This document shows, in pieces, positions 57,389 through 64,000 of a DNA stretch of 64,000 nt (its first letter is position 1; each line of letters starts with the position of its first letter). Source of the stretch: Calamus simplicifolius (taxonomy: Eukaryota; Streptophyta; Magnoliopsida; Arecales; Arecaceae); NCBI GenBank assembly GCA_900491605.1, contig UESW01004632.1, positions 535,682 through 599,681 on the forward strand, read 5' to 3'. The notes beneath the pieces were generated by a model. The model saw only the letters and a program-made list of their open reading frames with translations. It had not been told where the DNA came from and did no database searches. A program made the translations under genes and the position numbers.

Positions 57389-59712
57389 TGTTGCCGTCAA
57401 ATCACTTTTGAGGAGCGTCAAACGACAGAAATGCTTCGTTGGCCTTCAGAGGAATGATAGGGACCGCCTCCTTCAGCCGAAACCTGCAAGAAAAGTCCCG
57501 GACCGGTGGTTCCGGCAGGGACCCTTCGACGCTCAAGTCAGCGATCTGGAGAACAGGAATTTTTTAATGAAAGAGTAGAGATTGAGCCCCCCTCTTTTCC
57601 TCGTTGGGGATTGGGGTCTTTATATACCTGTTCGGGGGTCCCTCTTACCCTTCACTGGTAACAGCCGAGTAATATCTTCCGTTCTTCGTAGGTGGGCGTA
57701 CTAACTGCTAAACATATAATAAGTACGCCTCTTAATTTTTTTGGAAACCGTCACCGTTACCGAGACCGACGCCGTGTCGAAGCGGGCTGCGGCCGACACC
57801 AAGATCGAGGTGGGCCACGGAGGAGATGGGCCCAAGGCCATGCGAGGTCGATGCCGACGCCATTGCTGAGACCAACGTCGTGTCGAAGTGGGCTGTTGCC
57901 GAAGCTGATGCTAATGCCGTTGCTGAGACCGACGCCGAGACCGAGATGGGCGGAGTGCGCCAGACCGTGTGACATTGAGCTCGCGATTTCTCATCTCGTG
58001 GGTCGTGTGGGTCCCAAGGTACAGCCGTTGGGGAGAGAAGCATGATTTGAGTTGAAGCCAATTGTCCCTCGTAGAGTGTAGAGTATGGAGTGCTTGCGTG
58101 GCCCTGCTCATGCCCTTGGATGAGCTTGCATGGCACTGTTCACGTACAAGGCTCTGTTCACTTGCATGGCACTGTTAACGCGAGGGAGCTTGGCAGCTTG
58201 GAGGTGTCGGCCATGGAGCTGTCGGCCTTGGAGCTGTCGGCCATGGAGCTGTCAGCCTTGGAGCTGTCGGCCATGGAGCTCTCGGCCTTGGAGCTGCCGA
58301 TCTTGGAGCTCTCGGCCTTTGGTGCCGTCGGTCTTGGAGGTGCCGGCCTTGGAGGTGCCGGTCTTGGAGGTGCCGCCTTGGAGGTGCCGGTCTTGGAGCT
58401 GTCGGCCTTTGGGGCCGACGGTCTTGGAGGTGCCGGCCTTGGAGGTGCCGGTCTTGGAGCTGTCGGCCTTTGGGGCCGATGGTCTTGGAGATGCCGGCCT
58501 TGGAGGTGCCGGTCTTGAAGGTGTCGGCCTTGGAGGTGCCGATCTTGGAGGTGTCGGCCTTGGGGCCGTCGGTCTTGGAGGTGCCGGTCTTGGAGGTGCT
58601 GGCCTTAGAGTGGCGGTCTTCGAGGTGCCGGCCTTGGAGCTATTGGCCTTTGGGGCCGACGGTCTTGGAGGTGCCGGCCTTGGAGGTGCCGGTCTTGGAG
58701 GTGGCGGTCTTCGAGGTGCCGGCCTTGGAGCTGTCGGCCTTTGGGGCCGACGGTCTTGGAGGTGCCGGCCTTGGAGGTGCCGGTCTTGGAGCCGTCGGTC
58801 ATGGAGCCGTCGGTCTTGGAGGTGTCGGCCTCTGGGGCCGCGGTCTTGGGGCCGTCGATCATGGAGCTGTCGATCTTGGAGCTGTCGGCCTTTGGGGCTG
58901 TCGGTCTTGGAGGTGTCGGCCTTTGGGGCCGTCGGTCTTGGGGCCGTCGGCCTTGGGGCCGTCGGTCTTGGAGGTGTCGGCCTTTGGGGCAGTCGGTCTT
59001 GGAGGTGCCGTCTTGGAGCTGCTGGTCTTGGGGTCATCGATCATGGAGCCGTCGGTCATGGAGCCGTCGGTCTCGGGTGTCGGCCTTTGGGGGCCGTCGG
59101 TCTTGGAGCTGCCGGTCTTGGGTCGTCGGTCATGGAGCCGTCAGTCTTGGAGGTGTCGGCCTTTGGGGCCGTCGGTCTTGGAGCCTTCGGTCATGGAGCC
59201 GTCGGTCATGGAGCCGTCGATCTTCGGATGTCGGCCTTTGGGGGCCGTCGGTCTTGGAGGTGCCAGTCTTGGAGCTCCAGTCTTAGGCCGTCGGTCATGG
59301 AGCCGTCAGTCTTGGAGGTGTTGGCCTTTGGGGCCGTCGGTCTTGGAGCCGTCGGTCATAGAGCCGTCGGTCATGGAGCCGTCGATCTCGGGTGTCGGCC
59401 TTTGGGGGCCGTCGGTCTTGGAGGTGCCGTTCTTGGAGCTGCTGGTCTTGGGGCCGTCGGTCATGGAGCCGTCAGCCTTTGGGGCTGTCGTCTTGGAGCC
59501 GTCGGTCATGGAGCCGTCGTCTTGGAGCCGTCGGCCTTTGGGGCCGTCGGTCTTGGAGGTGTCGGCCTTTGGAGCTCAGAGCAATTGGGTGCGCGTAGCT
59601 TTATGAGGCCATAAACGCTACCGTGGCCGAAGGGCCCTTTGGAGGCCAAAGGGGGGCTCCGTCGGTTTTTCTTCCTTCATGGTTCTCTAACAGCGTTGGA
59701 TCAGCCACATCA
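57389..59712 (-). mobile_element. Solo LTR E (Tat-type) with a long 15 bp array
   Basis: 2324 bp. On minus it begins TGATGTGGCTGATCCAACGC, like LTR D, and ends GACGGCAACA. Target duplication AGCAC/AGCCC (57384-57388, 59713-59717), four of five matching. A TATA box (GGTATATAAAG) lies at 57618-57629 on minus. No internal region is attached, so it arose by recombination between the two LTRs of a full element. The 494-codon plus-strand frame (58130-59614) is read from the array and is not a gene. Confidence 0.88.
58190..59577. repeat. Expanded 15 bp array in LTR E
   Basis: Roughly ninety units of the type GGTCTTGGAGGTGCC, mixed with a 12 bp variant (TTTGGGGCCGTC). The reverse complement is the same motif as the 13-14 unit array in element D. 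Higher-order blocks with GGTCATGGAGCCGTC are seen at the right end (58795-59520). Confidence 0.92.
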
Positions 59713-60240
59713 AGCCCCAACCCTAACTCTAGTGCCAAACCCCTTCCTCCCTCCGCTGCCGGCCACCTCCAGCTCGCCTCCTCCTCGCCGTCCGCCACCA
59801 CCTCCTCCACCCTCCTAACCGTCATTCCCTCGCTCCCTTGCTCCCAGTCCCTCCTCCCTTGGATGGCCTCCCTCGCTACCATTCTCTTCGACATCTCCTC
59901 CCATGGCACCCACTGGCTCGCCTCCTTCCGCGGCTCCCTCCCATCCATCCTCCCCTCCGCGGCTGCCGCCCCCTCCTCTGCCAAGGACATCGTCGCCCTC
60001 TTCACCGGCCTCCAGACCCATATCTCCGACGCTATTGCCGAGCTCTAGGAGATTCTGGAACTCCATGACTCCTGCCCGACGCTTGCCCGCAAGATCCACG
60101 CCAAGGACTTCACCCTCCTCTCCATCGCCGAAAAGATCCGCTTGCCGAGCGAGCTCCCGCTGCCCCGCCTTGGTGGAAGACTCGGGATCCCGTCACATTG
60201 CCGTTGGATGGGATCATGGTTAATAACAGGGAAGATTAAA
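59713..60240 (+). pseudogene. MED4: MED4-like gene fragment (Mediator subunit 4)
   Basis: MED4 is a subunit of the middle module of the Mediator complex, which links transcription factors to RNA polymerase II in the nucleus. The plus strand reads PNPNSSAKPLPPSAAGHLQL, a low-complexity serine-rich stretch, then SLLPWMASLATILFDISSHG, HWLASFRGSLPSILPS, AKDIVALFTGLQTHISDAIA and EL, then TAG, then EILELHDSCPTLARKIHAKD. This is the order of the MED4 N-terminal half, in which LQEILxLQD and AREIxAKD are conserved. The TAG (60046-60048) stands where glutamine is expected (CAG to TAG). After SIAEKIR the similarity ends. Solo LTR E lies immediately upstream within the gene. The stop and the insertion mark it as a pseudogene or dead copy. 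Recognition is from memory of the family, with no search run. Confidence 0.65.
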
Positions 60241-60879
60241 CATTTGGGTAAGCTTTAGCTTGCTTAAAAGGAGTAGTTTTTCGATCTTCTTTCTAGTTGA
60301 GCTTTGGTTATAAGCGTTCTCTAAGATTTTTACGTGTAATATTATCTGCATTGTTAAGTTACTGGTTTCACATGATAGAAGGAGCACAACCATGCCTTAT
60401 TTTGCGAACTCTTAGCTTAAACTTGATGGAATTTATCTAAGTCCAACATATGATGTTCATAACAAATTGAAACGCAGTATGCATATATGAAGTTCATGCT
60501 GCGCCATTTTATGATATTTCTATAAGCAATGTTAAACGTGCTAATTTATTATTGAGTCGTTTAGTGGTTATTAATTCATATTTAGCCATATGCCCAAACT
60601 CAACAGCCAGGCTTGCTAGATTTATTTTATGATCCAAACTTGATTATTTTATAATGATCAGGTCAGGTTAGTGGGCTATTAGCTTTCATTGCCACCTCTA
60701 AGATTGGGCTATAAACCTTTCTACTTGTCTTTGGTTTACTATAATTTGCATGCTTTTCCTTTCTTGGGTCATACTAGTAGTTATCTGTGACCAATTGGCT
60801 CATCAGATTATTTGTTACAAACTCACGCTATTTTCTCAAGTTACAAGTAGGAAAAGCTTAAGAAACATCACTGAGCCAG
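60241..60879. other. Non-coding sequence, possible intron or 3' flank of the MED4-like fragment
   Basis: AT-rich, intron-like. No exon of MED4 recognised. GCCAG (60875-60879) is the left target duplication of the next LTR. Confidence 0.4.
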
Positions 60880-61005
60880 TGTAGTACCCAGTTCCCGGTT
60901 CATGTGAACCAGGTTCAGGACTTGGTCCTGTGCAGTGTAACGCTTCGCTCTCAGCGAAGCGCTTCGTTTTCCCGGACCCCTTAAACCGAAGCGTTGCGCG
61001 GGGGG

Positions 61006-61014
61006 ATTAAATAT
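61006..61014 (+). promoter_or_regulatory. Candidate TATA box of the Tekay LTR
   Basis: TTAAATATG after a G-rich run. The same site in the complete element's LTRs is TTAAATAGG. If it is used, the leader (R-U5) is about 2.1 kb. Confidence 0.35.
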
Positions 61015-61077
61015 GATGGAGGGAGACTCCCTCCATCATCCTGGCTTCCGTTTCCATCAGGTAATCCCCTGGCCTCT

Positions 61078-61112
<35 letters not shown>

Positions 61113-62279
61113 GACTTCCGGTCGATTTGGTTCAGGCCCGGCGGCGTGCTCGCCGCCTCGCCGGGCCTGAGCTTCGGCCGGCGACCCCGCCGGCACCGGG
61201 GGAGGTGTCCGGCGGGGTGGTGGTGGAGAGAGAGAAGAGAGAGAGGGCCAATCGGCCCTTCTCTCGCGCGGTGGCGGCTTCCGCTGGTTGGTTCGGGCCC
61301 GGCGGCGTGCTCGCCGCCTCGCCGGGCCTGAGCTTCGGCCTGTCGCCTCCACCGGCGCCGGGCGTGCATCCGGTGGAGGTCCGGCCGGCCAAGGTGGCCG
61401 GCCGTGCCGCCGGCACAGCGTGCCGCGCGGATGTGAGAGAGAAAAGAGAGAAATTGAGAGAGAGGGGGATTGGTGGCCGGCCGCCGGCCGGCTCTGGCCC
61501 GGCCACCGGTGGCCGGGCCGCCCTCAATTTGGCCGGCGGCGGCCCTGGCCGCCGGCGAGATCCCCGTCCCCTGTTCGGTGAAACAGGGGATCGATGGCTT
61601 TGGGTGAACCGGGCCGGCTGGGCCGGCCGGTTCAGGGCCTTTTGGGCCGTGCAGCAATGAAATTTGGGGCTGGTTTTTGGGCCCCGTAACGGGCCGGGAT
61701 TAGCAAAATAATTATATGGCTAGAATCTGGGTTAATTCTAGTTTCATGGGGTATTTTTACTTCCCCAATTGGGTATGTATAGTGGGAGATATTCGAGCCC
61801 AAAGTTGGGCCCGTGAACTAGTCTGGGTAGAATTCTAAGGGTCATTTTAATATTCTTTTCTAATAAATTAATTGTGTAAAATGATCCTGTAGGTGCTCAG
61901 ACATCTGACTAGCTGATATATATACCTGTTGGATTGCGTACTGAGGTAAGTAAGCCAGTTATCAGTATTTAATAAATTATTTTATTCATTATATGAATAT
62001 TTAAATTGTAATTATATTGTGACATGAAGAATTGTTATGGCTAAATTGTAAGTAGATGAGTACATTGTTGTTTATGTGCTATGATTGAGAATGATTTCAT
62101 ATGTGGATGCTATGCATGAGAGATGCAGTTATTATGACATGGATGTGATATATTACATGCAATTGTTAAGTAAGTATAATCCACTGTTTATGCAATATGA
62201 AGATGTTATTGATATGTTAGTGCATGATGTGAGGTGCTGTTATGTGTCGCCGCGGTTCTCCTTTATCATGTCATACCAC

Positions 62280-62500
62280 ACACACATCTAGAGGATGTGT
62301 TCTGATGATTTATGCCACACACACATCTAGAGGATGTGTTCTGATGATTTATGCCACCTACACGTCTAGAGGATGTGTTCTGCTTGTTTATGCCATTCAC
62401 ACGTCTAGAGGATGTGTTCTGCTTGGGTTCGAGATGGCATCACGCATCTAGAGGATGTGTTCTGAGTTACTATGAGGTGGCATCACACATCTAGAGGATG
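62280..62500. repeat. ATCTAGAGGATGTG minisatellite in the Tekay LTR
   Basis: About six units of 35-45 bp, each with CTAGAGGATGTGTTCTG. The left LTR of the complete element has four and the right six. Confidence 0.85.
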
Positions 62501-63118
62501 TGTTCTGCTTGGTTCGAGGTGGCATCACACATATAGAGTATGTGTTCTGGTGGATTATGATATGGCGTGACCCTGGTATCTGGACCCTTTCAGTAGGGGG
62601 ATGCTTGTTGGTACACTATTGAGATATTGCAGGGCCGTGGGTCACATTTACAGCTACCATTGAGAGTATAAACAGTGGGTTTACTTACATTGCATGTTTG
62701 AGTATTTGTGGAATGTTTAAGCATGCAAATCATTTATGTGCTTATAGATTGTTATGCTATGATTTGACTGTATAACGTGGCTTACTTATTGAGTGTAAGC
62801 TCATAAAAATCTTACAATGTTTTTGTCAGAGCCACGAGATTGAAGATGGATGGTTGGGGTGATGGATCTTCTATTAAATAAAACAAGACCCATTATTTTG
62901 TTGTAACCCCAGTATTGCTTGTGTAGGGCTTGATGCCCAAACTTTATTATTGTGGTGTGTAAGGGTTTGTAACCCAAAACTTTTAGTATTCAGTGATGAA
63001 TTTGGCTTGGTTATATATATAATAGTGTTATGTGTGAAAATTTTTGTGACGCCTTGCGTGCCCGGCACGCGGCGGATTGTTACCCTAGCCCGATTTTGGG
63101 TCTGGGCGTGACAGCTAG

Positions 63119-64000
63119 AGTTTTGTTGCAAACCAACATGAGAGCATTGTTTCTTTTGCAACTTTTTTGGGATTGCAGCGGCTATATTTTCTATACAAGC
63201 AAAGTAGAAGGTGCCAGCCTCACTGTGAATTGGCTGTATAGCAACAGCAAGCATGTATTTAAAGGCCACTTTCTGCTATGATAGGTGTTCTCATAGCTCT
63301 AGCGGTCTCCCTCCTCTTCATGCGCTCCCTAGCAGGTGAAATTCTCTCTCAAATCAAAACCCTGTCAAAAACGTTCTTGTTAAATCTCTTGCATCCTTAT
63401 TGGGTCTACTGTGCCATCTCTTTTGTCACCATGCCATGCATCTAGAGCTATGTTTTGTGGTCCATTATCCACTTTTCATATAAAAGACTTAAACAAAGAT
63501 TGTACCTTAGGTAATTTGTTCATTCACTGTCAAAACTAGTTTTTCAGCTGTTGAAACTATTAGAACAAATGTGTTAAGAGCTCACCACTTTCTGTGGTAG
63601 GATGCTTACTCCATCTGCCCAATTGATATGATATTTTTCTTGCTTTGGTAACTTGTAGGTTATTGCTTACTGAAGCTGTTGTGAATTCTTAGTTTCGTGT
63701 TTTAGGGGATTCAATATTCGATTTCTGCAATGCCACTTGACTTTTTATGCCTTGATTCAATAATAATGTTTACATTTGAAATGAGATGCTGCTTTTCTTT
63801 TTATTTCTGTTAAAAAGTTGAAGATATCAACTTACTATCTAGTGGATAAAAGGAAAAAATTGTTTAGTTGAAAACGAGAAGTCACCTTTCTCCACTTGTA
63901 TTTCACTCGTAGCCATTTGGTGAGCCTTGAAAAATTTGGCTCTTGTAAATCTAATTTTTATTTCCTTGAATTCCTATTCTTGAACATTATCATGGCACAC
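63119..64000. other. Anonymous sequence at the right edge
   Basis: No frame above about 80 codons or known motif. It could be intron or flank of the MED4-like gene, but no exon is recognised. Confidence 0.4.

Larger units (their letters stand above)
60880..63113 (+). mobile_element. Solo LTR of the Tekay/Del family
   Basis: 2234 bp, TGTAGTACCCAG to CTGGGCGTGACA, the reverse orientation of the LTRs at 17167-25207. Target duplication GCCAG/GCTAG (60875-60879, 63114-63118). It has the same GC-rich block, a GA tract (61079-61105) and an ATCTAGAGGATGTG minisatellite with about six units (62280-62500). A candidate TATA box TTAAATATG lies at 61006-61014, only about 125 bp into the LTR. GC-rich frames up to 215 codons overlap on both strands and are not genes. 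Confidence 0.93.

Noticed and set aside
58130..59614. 494-codon open frame on plus with overlapping frames of 261 and 378 codons
   Set aside because: It is read from the 15 bp array of LTR E. The unit is a multiple of three, so several frames stay open on both strands. No domain, and composition follows the repeat.

Overview
This window is repeat-dominated DNA from a flowering plant. The evidence is nested Ty3/gypsy (Tat and Tekay/Del type) and Ty1/copia (SIRE/Maximus type) LTR retrotransposons, plant LINE remnants, MITE-like elements and one fragment of a plant Mediator gene. The element families would fit a monocot, perhaps a palm, but that is only an inference. I see no bacterial genes, tRNA, rRNA or CRISPR. 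No intact host gene is visible, and most long reading frames are products of GC-rich or tandem-repeat DNA inside LTRs.

Layout. 50-1640 is a decayed LINE (minus). About 3900-9270 is a 5'-truncated Tat-type gypsy element A: a 1054 bp 3' LTR (plus), preceded by an antisense 'putative gypsy-type transposon' gene (minus). 11756 to about 25300 is an old Tat element C (plus): decayed pol, antisense gene and 3' LTR. That LTR is split by a Tekay/Del chromovirus (17167-25207, minus) with a perfect AAAGG target duplication. 25300-28543 is mostly anonymous, with one exon-like stretch and one possible TIR element.

28549-49961 is Tat element B (minus; target duplication CATAG). In its own order it has 5' LTR, primer site, gag, reverse transcriptase (protease missing), RNase H, integrase, a 24-25 bp tandem array, an antisense gene with its own TATA box and introns, polypurine tract and 3' LTR. 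Its reverse transcriptase is split by a SIRE-type copia element (35645-46616, minus). The 3' LTR of that element contains a further solo LTR (36625-38131), and its pol is mostly replaced by other LTR fragments and an 809 bp assembly gap (41181-41989).

49967-51783 holds a MITE and a 5'-truncated LINE tail. 51789-56925 is element D (plus; perfect TCACC duplication), a non-autonomous Tat-like element with LTRs, a gag remnant and a roughly 46 bp satellite-like array but no pol. 57389-59712 is solo LTR E, which lies in a MED4-like gene remnant (coding part 59713 to about 60240). 60880-63113 is a solo Tekay LTR in the opposite orientation to the complete one.

The points most worth a second look are these. 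(1) Dense arrays of the palindrome GGAGTCGACTCC and variants lie upstream of the TATA box in the U3 of several SIRE-type LTRs, and again upstream of a TATA-like site and an extra gene inside the element. (2) Antisense genes occur in three Tat elements. (3) A 15 bp LTR repeat is present as 13 and 14 units in element D and has grown to about 1.4 kb in LTR E, whose U3 is D-like while its R-U5 is B-like.
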